Shown: positions 33,997-42,563 of the stretch, one piece after another
Layout: each line of letters starts with the position of its first letter
How positions within the stretch are numbered: the stretch's first letter is position 1
From: Candidatus Aalborgicola defluviihabitans
GTDB taxonomy: Bacteria > Pseudomonadota > Gammaproteobacteria > Burkholderiales > Burkholderiaceae_C
DNA length: 64,000 bases
Direction of reading: 5' to 3'
Assembly: GCA_016705575.1 (NCBI GenBank)
Contig: JADIXX010000003.1
Location: forward strand, 496,001-560,000
Position numbers and translations under genes: made by a program
The notes under the pieces: model-generated
Told to the model about the DNA's origin: nothing
What the model saw: the letters and a program-made list of their open reading frames with translations, nothing else
The model's database searches: none

Positions 33997-34647
33997 ATGT
34001 ACTTTCGCATCATCCATGACGAAACCAGCGGCGAGATGAGTTACCTGCTGGCCGACGCCGATGCCCGCGAGGCGGTCTTGGTGGACCCGCGTGGGCGTGA
34101 TTTGCCGTTATTGCAATCCCTGCTCGCCGAGCGTGACTTGCGACTTCGTTGGGTGCTGCGCACGCACCAGCATGACGCCCTGCTTCCACAGGAACTGGCT
34201 CTGCTGGCACGTCTGGGCGCAACCATTCGGCAGGGGCAAGACGCCGTGGGCGTGCAGACCATCGGCCAGGGCGATCTGTTGGCCTTTGGCAATGAAGTGG
34301 TGACCGTGCTGGCCACGCCGGGCCATACCGAGGCTTGCCGCAGCTTTGCATGGCGCGACCGCGTGTTTTGCGGTGGCCTGCTGGATGTGGATACCTGCCC
34401 CCACCAGCCGTACCCGGTGGCACCCGAGGCGCAGTGGGACAGCGTGCGCCAGCGGGTGTTCACCCTTGCCGACGAGACGCTGCTGTTCGTTGGCCACACC
34501 CGCCATGCGCAGGCCGTGACGACCGTGTTGCAGCAGCGCCGCTGGAACCCTTTCTTTGCCGGCCTCTCGCGCGACGAATTTTTGACGCGCGCGGCCACCC
34601 TGCGCCATGCCACACAGCCCCTCGTTCAGGCCCAAGCCATTCACTGA
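33997..34647 (+). CDS. ETHE1-like MBL-fold protein with incomplete metal site
   Basis: A 216-aa protein resembling persulfide dioxygenases/glyoxalase II-like hydrolases in overall motif order (MYFRIIHDETSGEMSYLLAD..., TPGHTEA, VGHTRHAQ). The canonical HxHxDH motif is replaced by HQHDAL, and the Asp-bearing GD segment is GGLLDVDTC, so at least two metal ligands appear lost. It may be non-catalytic or bind metal differently. ATG 33997. It is 1 bp upstream of a truncated haemoglobin gene, and both probably answer to the divergent sigma-54 activator. Confidence 0.75.
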   Translation: MYFRIIHDETSGEMSYLLADADAREAVLVDPRGRDLPLLQSLLAERDLRLRWVLRTHQHDALLPQELALLARLGATIRQGQDAVGVQTIGQGDLLAFGNEVVTVLATPGHTEACRSFAWRDRVFCGGLLDVDTCPHQPYPVAPEAQWDSVRQRVFTLADETLLFVGHTRHAQAVTTVLQQRRWNPFFAGLSRDEFLTRAATLRHATQPLVQAQAIH

Positions 34648-34648
34648 T

Positions 34649-35089
34649 ATGACGATCACTATTACCAAAGCCGCACCGCCGCCCACACAGACACCCTACG
34701 ATGTATTAGGGGGCGCGGCTGGCGTGCAACGTCTGGTGCAGCGCTTCTACGCACTGATGGATGAGCTGCCCGAGGCCTACCGCGTACGCAGCATGCACCC
34801 CGAAGACCTGCAAGGCAGCGCACAGAGCCTGTTTGAGTTTCTCTCGGGCTGGTTTGGCGGACCAGACCTGTATGCGCAGAAACATGGTCACCCCCGCCTG
34901 CGCATGCGCCACAACCCCTATACCGTGGGGCCGGTCGAGCGCGACGAGTGGCTACTGTGCATGACCCAGGCACTGAGTGAACAGGTGGCCGACGCACCGC
35001 TTCGTGACCACCTGATCCGCACCTTCTCGCAGATCGCTGACCACTTGGTCAACTCGCAGGGCCAAGTGGCAGCAGCATTCAATGACTAG
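34649..35089 (+). CDS. Group II truncated haemoglobin (trHbO type)
   Basis: A 146-aa haem protein of the 2-on-2 globin fold. The proximal His lies in HPRLRMRH (H88), and the group II Trp at position G8 is in RDEWLLCM (W101). Such globins bind O2 or NO and are linked to oxidative/nitrosative stress or oxygen delivery. ATG 34649 lies 1 bp past the upstream stop; the earlier in-frame start would overlap that gene. The 3' end touches ccoG. Confidence 0.92.
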   Translation: MTITITKAAPPPTQTPYDVLGGAAGVQRLVQRFYALMDELPEAYRVRSMHPEDLQGSAQSLFEFLSGWFGGPDLYAQKHGHPRLRMRHNPYTVGPVERDEWLLCMTQALSEQVADAPLRDHLIRTFSQIADHLVNSQGQVAAAFND

Positions 35090-35102
35090 CAAGGAAGCAA
35101 CC

Positions 35103-36578
35103 GTGAATACCACCACCGACAAGCCGCGGGTCGTTATCCCCATCGCTGTCTCTCCAGACAAGAGCCCAATCGAGCCGCCACCGGATGCCGATCCCGAACT
35201 GGTGTCGCTGTACGAAGCCCACAAGAAAATCTACCCGCGCAGCGTGCAGGGGTTCTTTTCCCGTTGGCGCTGGGCCATGGTCTGGCTGACACAAATATTG
35301 TTTTATGGTCTGCCCTGGTTGGAGTGGGGCCAGCGCCAGGCTGTACTGTTCGACTTGGGCGCACGGCGCTTCTACATTTTCGGTCTGGTTTTGTACCCGC
35401 AAGATTTCATTTACCTCACCGGCATACTGGTCATTTCAGCCTATTCGCTGTTCCTGTTCACGGCCGTGGCAGGGCGTCTGTGGTGCGGTTATGCCTGCCC
35501 GCAAACTGTTTACACAGAAATATTTCTCTGGCTGGAGAAGCTGGCCGAGGGGGACCGTTCGGCCCGTATGCGTCGCGACGCAGGCCCCTGGAATGCCCAG
35601 AAGATTGGCCGCAAGGCGGGCAAGCATGCCATGTGGCTGGGCGTGGCCTTGGTAACCGGCTTTAGCTTTGTTGGCTACTTCACACCCGTGCGAGAGCTGG
35701 CGGGTGCATTTGCGCATTGGCAACTTGGCTCATGGGAAATCTTCTGGACCTTCTTCTACGCCTTTGCCACCTATGGCAACGCCGGATTCATGCGCGAGCA
35801 GGTGTGCAAATACATGTGTCCTTATGCCCGCTTTCAGAGCGCGATGTTCGACAAAGACACCCTCATCGTCACCTATGACGCTGAGCGCGGTGAACCCCGT
35901 GGCGCCCGCTCCAAGAAAGCCGACCCAGCCACGCTCAACCTGGGTGCCTGTGTGGACTGCAGCCTGTGCGTGCAGGTCTGCCCCACCGGTATCGACATCC
36001 GCAAGGGTTTGCAGTACGAGTGCATCGGCTGTGGCGCCTGCGCAGACGTGTGCGACACGGTGATGGACAAAGTGGGGTACGCCCGTGGCTTGGTGAAGTA
36101 CTCCACCGAAAACGCCATCAACCAGCATTGGACCCGCAGCCAGACTCTGCGTCATGTGTTGCGTCCACGGGTGCTGGTGTACGTCGCCATTCTGGCCGCA
36201 GCCGTGATCGCCATGGCCGTGAGCCTGACGCTGCGCATTCCGTTCAAGGTGGACGTGGTGCGCGACCGTGGTGCGCTGGCGCGCATTGCCGAGGGTGGGC
36301 GTATTGAGAACGTGTTCCGCCTGCAAATCATGAATGCCACTGAAGCCACGCAACAGTTCCATATCTCGGTCTCGGGCATGCCGGGTCTGGAGGTGGTGTC
36401 GGAGAACGATGTGCAGATTGCCTCAACCGAAGCCCGTTGGGTGGCAGTGCGGGTGCAGGGCCCCATGGAAGGTACCGAAGGAGCCGCGCCGGGCTCGCAT
36501 ACCATCCACTTTGAGATCAAGGCCCAGGGCAATGTAGGCACCGTGGTCGAGAAAGCTGCGTTTATTGTGCCGCGTTGA
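35103..36578 (+). CDS. ccoG: Cytochrome c oxidase accessory protein CcoG (FixG/RdxA family)
   Basis: Polyferredoxin-like inner-membrane protein needed for cbb3 oxidase maturation (copper reduction in known cases). About 491 aa with several membrane helices in the first 200 residues. Two 4Fe-4S clusters are visible in CVDCSLCVQVCPTGIDI and CIGCGACADVCDTVMDK, and CGYACPQTV and CKYMCPYARFQ lie earlier. The C-terminus is an Ig-like periplasmic domain. I prefer GTG 35103 because AAGGAAG precedes it; ATG 35082, overlapping the globin stop, is possible. No cbb3 oxidase genes are in the window, so its link with the globin suggests a low-oxygen or NO cassette. Confidence 0.93.
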   Translation: MNTTTDKPRVVIPIAVSPDKSPIEPPPDADPELVSLYEAHKKIYPRSVQGFFSRWRWAMVWLTQILFYGLPWLEWGQRQAVLFDLGARRFYIFGLVLYPQDFIYLTGILVISAYSLFLFTAVAGRLWCGYACPQTVYTEIFLWLEKLAEGDRSARMRRDAGPWNAQKIGRKAGKHAMWLGVALVTGFSFVGYFTPVRELAGAFAHWQLGSWEIFWTFFYAFATYGNAGFMREQVCKYMCPYARFQSAMFDKDTLIVTYDAERGEPRGARSKKADPATLNLGACVDCSLCVQVCPTGIDIRKGLQYECIGCGACADVCDTVMDKVGYARGLVKYSTENAINQHWTRSQTLRHVLRPRVLVYVAILAAAVIAMAVSLTLRIPFKVDVVRDRGALARIAEGGRIENVFRLQIMNATEATQQFHISVSGMPGLEVVSENDVQIASTEARWVAVRVQGPMEGTEGAAPGSHTIHFEIKAQGNVGTVVEKAAFIVPR

Positions 36579-36584
36579 TCCAAA

Positions 36585-37196
36585 ATGGCAGTCATGAACT
36601 TCTGGGACCAACGCTTTGCTGAGCCGGGCTACAAATACGGCACCGAACCCAACGCCTTTTTGCGTGAGCAGGCCACGCGCTTTGCACCCCACAGCCAGAT
36701 CCTGGTGCCGGGCGACGGCGAAGGGCGCAACGGCGTTTGGCTGGCACAGCAGGGGCACTCTGTGACATCGGTTGACTCCTCTGCCGTGGGGCTCCAAAAG
36801 GCACGGGAACTGGCGGTTAGCCGCAGAGTGGAGATTGCCACCCAGTGTGTTGATCTGGTCGATTGGGCGCCCGTTGCTGGGACGCTGGACGCCGTGGTGC
36901 TGATCTACGCCCATTTGCCCGGCGCCATCCGGCGGTCAGCGCACCGCCGATTGGCGCAAGGGCTGCGCGTGGGCGGTTGGTTGTTGCTGGAGGCCTTTCA
37001 CCCCGATCAACTGGCGCACGCCAGTGGCGGCCCCAAGGATCTGGATATGCTGTACACGCCCGAGCAACTGGACGCCGACTTTGAGGGCCTCTTGGACTGC
37101 GCCCTGTCGTGGCATGGTGAGGCCCAACTGGACGAAGGCCCCGGTCACCAAGGGCTGGCCCATGTGACCCGCTGGTTGGGCAAACGTTTAGGGTGA
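36585..37196 (+). CDS. Class I SAM-dependent methyltransferase
   Basis: A 203-aa methyltransferase-fold protein, N-terminus NFWDQRFAEPGYKYGTEPNAFL. SAM motif I is seen as ILVPGDGEGRNGVWLAQQG, and motif post I as VTSVDSSAVGLQKAREL. It resembles TehB/thiopurine-methyltransferase-like proteins; substrate unknown. ATG 36585 or 36594 are both possible. It follows ccoG by 6 bp and may belong to the same transcript. Confidence 0.85.
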   Translation: MAVMNFWDQRFAEPGYKYGTEPNAFLREQATRFAPHSQILVPGDGEGRNGVWLAQQGHSVTSVDSSAVGLQKARELAVSRRVEIATQCVDLVDWAPVAGTLDAVVLIYAHLPGAIRRSAHRRLAQGLRVGGWLLLEAFHPDQLAHASGGPKDLDMLYTPEQLDADFEGLLDCALSWHGEAQLDEGPGHQGLAHVTRWLGKRLG

Positions 37197-37201
37197 AACT
37201 G

Positions 37202-37249
37202 ACCGCTAGCCCTCGTCGAATATACATACGTCACTATTGTTTTTATAGT
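37202..37249 (-). repeat. 48-bp palindromic element, copy 11
   Basis: Reverse-orientation intergenic copy; on its own strand ACTATAAAAACAATAGT then ATTCGACGAGGGCTAGCGG. It ends 21 bp before the rhodanese ATG. Confidence 0.8.
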
Positions 37250-37270
37250 AATTGAAAAAAGGAAGCCGGA

Positions 37271-37651
37271 ATGAAAACTGCACACGATCTCGTTGCTACT
37301 GCCAAATCCCGCGTGCAGGAAATAGCCCTGGCGGATGCGGAACAGGCCATCCGCAATGCCGATGTGCTGGTGGATGTGCGCGAGGCAGACGAGTACGCAG
37401 CGGGCCATCTGACGGGCGCTGCGCACATGTCGCGCGGCATGCTGGAGTTCAAGTTCAGCGCCAACCCGGCGCTAGAGTCGCGCGACCTCAAAGTGGTGCT
37501 GTACTGCAAGACCAGTGGCCGCGCCGCCTTGGCCGCTGCGGCCCTGCAAGACATGGGCTACCTGAACGTGCAATCCCTTGCAGGCGGTTATGACGCCTGG
37601 ACGGCTGCGGGCAAGCCCATCACCAAGCCAGAGACGCCATCGTTTGAATAA
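37271..37651 (+). CDS. Rhodanese-like sulfurtransferase
   Basis: A 126-aa single-domain rhodanese. Motifs are VLVDVREADEYAAGHLTGAAH, SRGMLEF and the active loop LYCKTSGRAAL with the catalytic Cys. It ends with GGYDAWTAAGKP, a standard rhodanese finish. No signal peptide. It is a distant paralogue of the protein at 24737. Its 3' end overlaps the convergent amidinotransferase-like gene by 64 bp. Confidence 0.9.
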   Translation: MKTAHDLVATAKSRVQEIALADAEQAIRNADVLVDVREADEYAAGHLTGAAHMSRGMLEFKFSANPALESRDLKVVLYCKTSGRAALAAAALQDMGYLNVQSLAGGYDAWTAAGKPITKPETPSFE

Positions 37652-38598
37652 GCCTGTGGGCTCGTGGGCACCGGACGGGCCTTGAGGTGGATGCCGGCCA
37701 GCATGCAGCGCACCGAGCCACCGGCAGTTTCAATGGTGGGCACGTCCAGTGCCAACAGTTCCACACTTTGCTCCAGTGTCGCCACTTGCCGGGGCGTCAG
37801 CGCGCGTAGTGCCCGTGCTGACAGCGCGAGGATGCGGCCTCGGCTGCCTTGTAGTTCCAGCGCATTACCGGCAAATTCGCCAATTTGTGCGGCGCTGAGT
37901 TCCACCAGTGTGCGACCGTTCTCTGCCAGGCGACTTCGTACCTCCTTGCGCCGCGCTGGGTCGGTAATCATGTCAAATCCGGCCATAACAAAGTCGGAGC
38001 CAATGCACATCAGCACATTGGTGTGGTACACCGCGCGACCCTGGGCATCGGTCGCGTCGAACAGCATGGGCTCGAAATTGAAATGGGTGCAAAAGCGTTC
38101 CAGCGCCAGCGGGTCGGCACGGCTGGACCGCACTGCGTAGGCGACCCGGTCAATGTGGTCCAACACCATGGCGCCGGTGCCTTCCAGGTACACGGCGTCT
38201 TGCTCTAACCCGGAGTAGTCGATCACATCCTGCACGCGGTAACGTGCTTTCAGCAGGTCGATCACATCCCAGCGCCGCTCCAGGCGGCGGTTGGGCGCGG
38301 CCATGGGGAAGATGGCCACGTGCCCGCCGGCATGGGTAGAGAACCAGTTGTTCGGAAACACCGAGTCCGGCGTGGCCTGGCCGCAGTCGTCAAACAGGTG
38401 CACGGTTACGCCGGCGTCCTGTAGCCGGCGTGCCATGGTGCTGACCTCGCGGTACGCTGCCTTGGCCACTGTGGCCGCGGCACTAACGTCGCCGCGTTGT
38501 TGGAAGGCGTTGTCGCCCAGGGTGTCGGGGTTGGAGCAAAAGGCGTGTGGCCGCACCATCACCACGGCGCTGGGCGCCTGCACCGAATGGGCGCTCAT
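37588..38598 (-). CDS. Arginine deiminase/citrulline hydrolase-related protein (CtlX type)
   Basis: A 336-aa protein of the amidinotransferase fold. Landmarks: VVMVRPHAFCSNPDT, ND...FPNNWFSTHAGG, YLEGTGAMVLDHIDRVAYA, YHTNVLMCIG and ETAGGSVRCMLAGIHL, the last holding the likely catalytic Cys. Its start forms an ATGA overlap with the stop of ornithine cyclodeaminase, so the two probably form a route from arginine or citrulline to ornithine and proline. The last ~20 residues run through the rhodanese gene and are not conserved-looking. Substrate (arginine or citrulline) is inferred. Confidence 0.82.
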   Translation of the reverse strand: MSAHSVQAPSAVVMVRPHAFCSNPDTLGDNAFQQRGDVSAAATVAKAAYREVSTMARRLQDAGVTVHLFDDCGQATPDSVFPNNWFSTHAGGHVAIFPMAAPNRRLERRWDVIDLLKARYRVQDVIDYSGLEQDAVYLEGTGAMVLDHIDRVAYAVRSSRADPLALERFCTHFNFEPMLFDATDAQGRAVYHTNVLMCIGSDFVMAGFDMITDPARRKEVRSRLAENGRTLVELSAAQIGEFAGNALELQGSRGRILALSARALRALTPRQVATLEQSVELLALDVPTIETAGGSVRCMLAGIHLKARPVPTSPQAYSNDGVSGLVMGLPAAVQAS

Positions 38599-39722
38599 GC
38601 CAGCGCTGTTTGCAATGCCTGCGGTGTGGAAGCAGCGTTGCTGGTGCTTCTGGTGGTGCGGAGTTCAGCCGTGGGGCGTACCAATTGGTACAGGTCTTTC
38701 GGGTCGTCCAGTGCCGGAATCAGTGCCACATCGGCACCCAGGCGCAGCGCCTGGGCTTGGTCGTGCACAAAGCGTAAGGCAGAGAAGTCTTCCAGCGCAA
38801 ATCCCACCGAATCAAACAGGGTGATCTGGTCAGCACTTTCGCGGCCTACCGCTTGGCCACTGAGTACCTGCCAGAGTTCCGTAACGGCAAACGAAGCGTC
38901 CATTTGCTGCAGATCGCCTTCGATGCGGGTTTGCGGCTCGTACTCCACAAATACCTTGGCGGCACGCAGCACATCGGCGTGCAGCTCGGTCTTGCCGGGG
39001 CAGTCACCACCGACGCCGTTGACGTGCATGCCTGGCTCCAGCAGGTCGGGCGTGATGATGGTGGCGTTGGTCTTGTCGGCCGTGACCGTGGTCACGATGT
39101 CGGCTCCGCGCACCGCCTCTGCCACGCTGGTACAGGGTACCAGGCGCAGGCTGGCCGCATCCGGGTTGTTTTGCAGGTTGCGCACCAGCTTGGCAGTGGC
39201 CTGTGGGTCTACGTCATACAGGCGAATCTCGGTAATGCCAACCAGGTGATGAAAGGCCATTGCCTGGAACTCGCTTTGCGCACCGTTGCCCACCAGGGCC
39301 ATGATGCGGCTGTCGGGTCGGGCAAGCGTGCGTGCGGCCAGGGCCGAGGTGGCGGCGGTGCGCAGGGCGGTGGTCAACGTCAGCTCGCTCACCAACAGCG
39401 GGTAACCGCTGGCTACATCGGCCAATACGCCAAAGGCCATGACCGTGGGCAGGCCACGCGCAGTGTTCTTGGGGTGGCCGTTGACGTATTTGAAGGTGAA
39501 TGTTTTGGTATCTGCAATCGGCATGAGCTCAATCACGCCGTCGGGTGAATGTGCGGCCAAGCGTGGTGATTTGTCAAAGCTGTTCCAGCGCAAGAAGTCT
39601 TGCTGCAGGTAAGTCGCCATGCCCTGCAAGGTGGCCTTCAGACCCGTGCGGCGCACGATGGTGGCTACGTCTTGCGGGCTTAAAAATAGGGTGGAATAGG
39701 GTGTGGTGGATGTTGTGTTCAT
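38595..39722 (-). CDS. ocd: Ornithine cyclodeaminase
   Basis: NAD-dependent conversion of ornithine to proline and ammonia. The 375-aa protein has the mu-crystallin/OCD fold with FKYVNGHPKNTARGLPTV near the substrate site and the Rossmann motif LVGNGAQSEFQ. C-terminal LYQLVRPTAELRTT. GAGACAAAA precedes ATG 39722. It is divergent from an Lrp-type regulator, and translationally coupled to the CtlX-type gene. Confidence 0.92.
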   Translation of the reverse strand: MNTTSTTPYSTLFLSPQDVATIVRRTGLKATLQGMATYLQQDFLRWNSFDKSPRLAAHSPDGVIELMPIADTKTFTFKYVNGHPKNTARGLPTVMAFGVLADVASGYPLLVSELTLTTALRTAATSALAARTLARPDSRIMALVGNGAQSEFQAMAFHHLVGITEIRLYDVDPQATAKLVRNLQNNPDAASLRLVPCTSVAEAVRGADIVTTVTADKTNATIITPDLLEPGMHVNGVGGDCPGKTELHADVLRAAKVFVEYEPQTRIEGDLQQMDASFAVTELWQVLSGQAVGRESADQITLFDSVGFALEDFSALRFVHDQAQALRLGADVALIPALDDPKDLYQLVRPTAELRTTRSTSNAASTPQALQTALA

Positions 39723-39835
39723 TTTTGTCTCCTCAGTACTTGCAAAGGGTTTGCAATCGATGGAAACAAGTGTGCTTGTTCGCCCAAACAATAACAATCG
39801 TCAAAAATGTACAAAAAACGCCAGTTTCTTATCCT

Positions 39836-39857
39836 TATGGCATGGTAAATTGCCATA
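39836..39857. promoter_or_regulatory. Inverted repeat at the lrp start, candidate autoregulatory site
   Basis: TATGGCA-N8-TGCCATA, ending directly at the ATG of the Lrp-type gene, in the divergent ocd/lrp promoter region. Confidence 0.5.
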
Positions 39858-40283
39858 ATGGATGAAATTGACCACAAACTGATGTCATTGTTGCGTCAGG
39901 ACGCACGCTTGACGGTGGCCGCACTGGCCGCCAAATTGCAAGTATCACGCGGCACGGTCACCAACCGCATCCGCCGCCTGGAAGACGACGGCGTCATCGT
40001 TGGCTACACGGTTCGCCTGCGCCCTGATGTGCAGCACAACGAAATCAAAGCCTGGATGAGCATTGCGGTGGACGGCAACCAGACCCGCGTCGTCATCGCC
40101 TCCCTGCTGGGCGAACCCGGCGTCGCCACCTTGCACGATACCAATGGCCGCTGGGACTTGCTGGCCGAATTGCGGGCACAAACGCTGCAAGACCTGGCCT
40201 CGGTGCTGGAGCGCATCCGCCTGATCAAGGGCATCAGCAACACCGAAACCAGCATCCACCTGGAAACTTTCCGCGTTTCTTGA
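39858..40283 (+). CDS. Lrp/AsnC-family regulator of the ornithine/arginine genes
   Basis: A 141-aa feast/famine regulator: N-terminal helix-turn-helix (LTVAALAAKLQVSRGTVTNRIRRLEDDGVIVGY) and a C-terminal RAM ligand-binding domain. It is divergent from ocd-ctlX across 135 bp, the classic arrangement for local amino-acid control, so ornithine or arginine is the probable effector (inference). Confidence 0.88.
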   Translation: MDEIDHKLMSLLRQDARLTVAALAAKLQVSRGTVTNRIRRLEDDGVIVGYTVRLRPDVQHNEIKAWMSIAVDGNQTRVVIASLLGEPGVATLHDTNGRWDLLAELRAQTLQDLASVLERIRLIKGISNTETSIHLETFRVS

Positions 40284-40408
40284 AGTGTGGCCCGGCGGTA
40301 AAACTACGGTGTGTATGGCGGCACGGGTAATCCCCAGTTGTGTCGCAATGGCGCCTTGGAGACACTAGCGCACCCCCAAAAACTGAATCCCCATTCAAGG
40401 AGATACCC

Positions 40409-41281
40409 ATGCGTTTTGCCAAACCCCTGCTGGTCGCATTGCTCTGTATTGCTGGTGGTGTCTACGCCACCAACTACTCTTTGTGGATCAATGGCCGCAG
40501 CAGCAACGCGCAGCCTGGTAACCATGCTGATTTTTCCTACTGGGGTCCGTCCAGCACGGCCGCTGGAGTGAACAAGAAGTCAGTCAACTGGGACGGATTT
40601 AACCGCGTTTCAGACCAAAACTACCGCATCCGTGACGCCCTGGATTGCTACTGCACCGGCACCAACTGGTGCTATGTTGCTGCGCACAGCGCTGGTAACC
40701 TGCAAATTGGCTATGCCTTGTCGCTGTACGGCGGCAGCGCTCGCAGCAAGAAGAATGCATCGCCCAATTCCTCGGGCGTTTGTGGCAATACCGATGGCAC
40801 CACCCAAACTGGCTGGAACATCAAGTGGGTGGACGTGGCAGCTGGTGCTGGTGGCGGCAGCGAGCTGGCCAACGTGGGCAGCTGGGCAGTGTCCGACCCA
40901 TTGACCTCTGATCTGAAGACCGCCACCGCCCGTGCGCTGTATGACCACAACCAGACCCGCGCCAAGTGGTTCTATATGTATGCCGGAGCCAAGGGCACGC
41001 TGTACTCGGGCGTGTTGCCGGGGCAGGACGACGAGGCTGTGGCCTACCACTCCTCAGGCGGCGTTTCTGGCAGCGGTGGTGCGGGTTTCTGCAATCCATC
41101 CGACTGGCTTTGCAATGACCTAACCATGGGCACCGCCGCCAACGAAGGTGGCAAGGCCAAGTGGAGCTACCACAGCGTCGCTTTCCGTGACAACACGGAG
41201 GCCTTCAACCATTACACCAATGGTGCGTGGGGCGGCGTGGTATCCAAGGTGCGCGCCGACATGGCCGCCAATGCCAACTAA
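40409..41281 (+). CDS. Secreted alpha/beta-hydrolase-like protein with HSAG motif
   Basis: A 290-aa protein with a clear signal peptide (MRFAKPLLVALLCIAGGVYA, cleavage after VYA). The mature protein starts TNYSLWINGRSS and has a nucleophile-elbow-like CYVAAHSAGNLQIGYAL (about residues 90-106), suggesting a serine hydrolase such as a lipase or esterase. Several Cys pairs (DCYC, NWC, SGVCGN, GFCNPSDWLCND) imply disulfides. A late H-S-V region (WSYHSVAFRDN) could hold the catalytic His. I do not recognise a named family; hydrolase activity is inferred from one motif. AAGGAGATACCC precedes the ATG. A membrane-anchored protein follows 36 bp downstream. Confidence 0.65.
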   Translation: MRFAKPLLVALLCIAGGVYATNYSLWINGRSSNAQPGNHADFSYWGPSSTAAGVNKKSVNWDGFNRVSDQNYRIRDALDCYCTGTNWCYVAAHSAGNLQIGYALSLYGGSARSKKNASPNSSGVCGNTDGTTQTGWNIKWVDVAAGAGGGSELANVGSWAVSDPLTSDLKTATARALYDHNQTRAKWFYMYAGAKGTLYSGVLPGQDDEAVAYHSSGGVSGSGGAGFCNPSDWLCNDLTMGTAANEGGKAKWSYHSVAFRDNTEAFNHYTNGAWGGVVSKVRADMAANAN

Positions 41282-41317
41282 AGGGCGGCTGGCTGCCAGC
41301 ATGGACGGCACTGACGC

Positions 41318-42547
41318 TTGAACCGGCGCTGGAAGTTTTTGGGGCTGGGCGGCGCGGCCGTTGCACTAGCCGTGCTGGGCTGGTACGTCTGGGGTGCCGA
41401 CCCGGTGGCTGATGCGAGCGCCACGTCTGCCAACCGGCAGGTTCAGTCAAGTTCTGCCACCACATTGGGGGGCGGTTCCGGTGGAGCAGGAGGGACTGGA
41501 ACCGACGGCCGCTCGCCCTATAGCCCGGCCGGCCTGCAGGCCCGCCAAGAACAGCTGACGCTTTGGCGTGGCCGCTACGAGCGTGCCGAGCAGGTCTATT
41601 CCAGCTACCGCGATTCCACCCGTTATCCACCGGAATCCCGTCCCATGGCCGAGCACCCGGATCAGGTGCGTCCCTTTGCCCCCATTTCTGAAGAGCTGAA
41701 ACTGCGGGGCGCCAACGGTGAGGCGGTGTCCGGTATCCGCCTGCGCACCACGCAGGAGCGGGTGTTCCTGAGTGGCGCGGAAAGTGTCAAGTTCACCGTA
41801 GCGGCGGTGGACGACAGCGGCAACAGCCTGCCGCTGATCGTCCGCAATGCTTCGGCCCAGTCCATTCCCGATTCACGCACGCCCATTAAAGTGACGCAGA
41901 CCTCGGTGGTGTTCTCGGACGATGGCGCGGGCGCCGACGACCAGGCCGGCGATGGGGTGTACTCCGCACGGCTCACGCCCTCCACACAGGGCTTTGCCAA
42001 CTACTCGGGCACTATCCGCTTGCTGGCCGAGGTAGCCAGCGACTCGCGCCAGGGTGTGACCCAGTTTGACGTGGTGTACACGCCCGACGTGCCCGCCACT
42101 TGGGCTGGCGTGCGCGAGGCGTTGGAGGCCGGGTCACTGAACTTCTACCTCAAGGCCAATGTGCGACAGGCTGGGCGCTACGTGGTTAGTGCGCGGGTGG
42201 ACGACGCCAACGGTGTGCCGTTTGCGCTACTGCAGTTCAACGACGAGGTGGCGGCAGGAAGCCGCGAGTTCAAGCTGCAGGTATTTGGTGCCCTGGTGTT
42301 GGACAAAAACCCGGCATTCCCACTGCGCCTGCGTGATGTAGATGGTTTCCTGCTGATCCCCGACCGATTCCCCGACCGTGCCACCATGGCTCGCCAAAGC
42401 GGCGTGGTCTACACCAGCGCCCGCTATACACGCGACCGATTTTCATCGGCCGAATGGAGCAGCGAAGAGCGCAGCCGTTATCTGGCCGAATACGGCAAGG
42501 ATACTGACACTGCCCGGCGCCAGGTCGAAACACTGACTGAAAAATGA
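41318..42547 (+). CDS. Membrane-anchored protein with Ig-like domain, partner of the secreted protein
   Basis: A 409-aa protein with an N-terminal anchor (WKFLGLGGAAVALAVLGWYVWG), a Ser/Gly-rich linker and a short helical segment with YRDSTRYPPESRPM. A domain follows with the motif DDGAGADDQAGDGVYSA, typical of Ca-binding-like Ig modules in choice-of-anchor proteins. The C-terminus is again beta-rich. The only good start is TTG 41318, as no in-frame ATG precedes the anchor. Position after a secreted hydrolase and the anchored topology recall lipase-specific foldases, but no sequence similarity to those is evident to me. Function unknown. Confidence 0.62.
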   Translation: MNRRWKFLGLGGAAVALAVLGWYVWGADPVADASATSANRQVQSSSATTLGGGSGGAGGTGTDGRSPYSPAGLQARQEQLTLWRGRYERAEQVYSSYRDSTRYPPESRPMAEHPDQVRPFAPISEELKLRGANGEAVSGIRLRTTQERVFLSGAESVKFTVAAVDDSGNSLPLIVRNASAQSIPDSRTPIKVTQTSVVFSDDGAGADDQAGDGVYSARLTPSTQGFANYSGTIRLLAEVASDSRQGVTQFDVVYTPDVPATWAGVREALEAGSLNFYLKANVRQAGRYVVSARVDDANGVPFALLQFNDEVAAGSREFKLQVFGALVLDKNPAFPLRLRDVDGFLLIPDRFPDRATMARQSGVVYTSARYTRDRFSSAEWSSEERSRYLAEYGKDTDTARRQVETLTEK

Positions 42548-42563
42548 TAGACGCCCCACGGGG

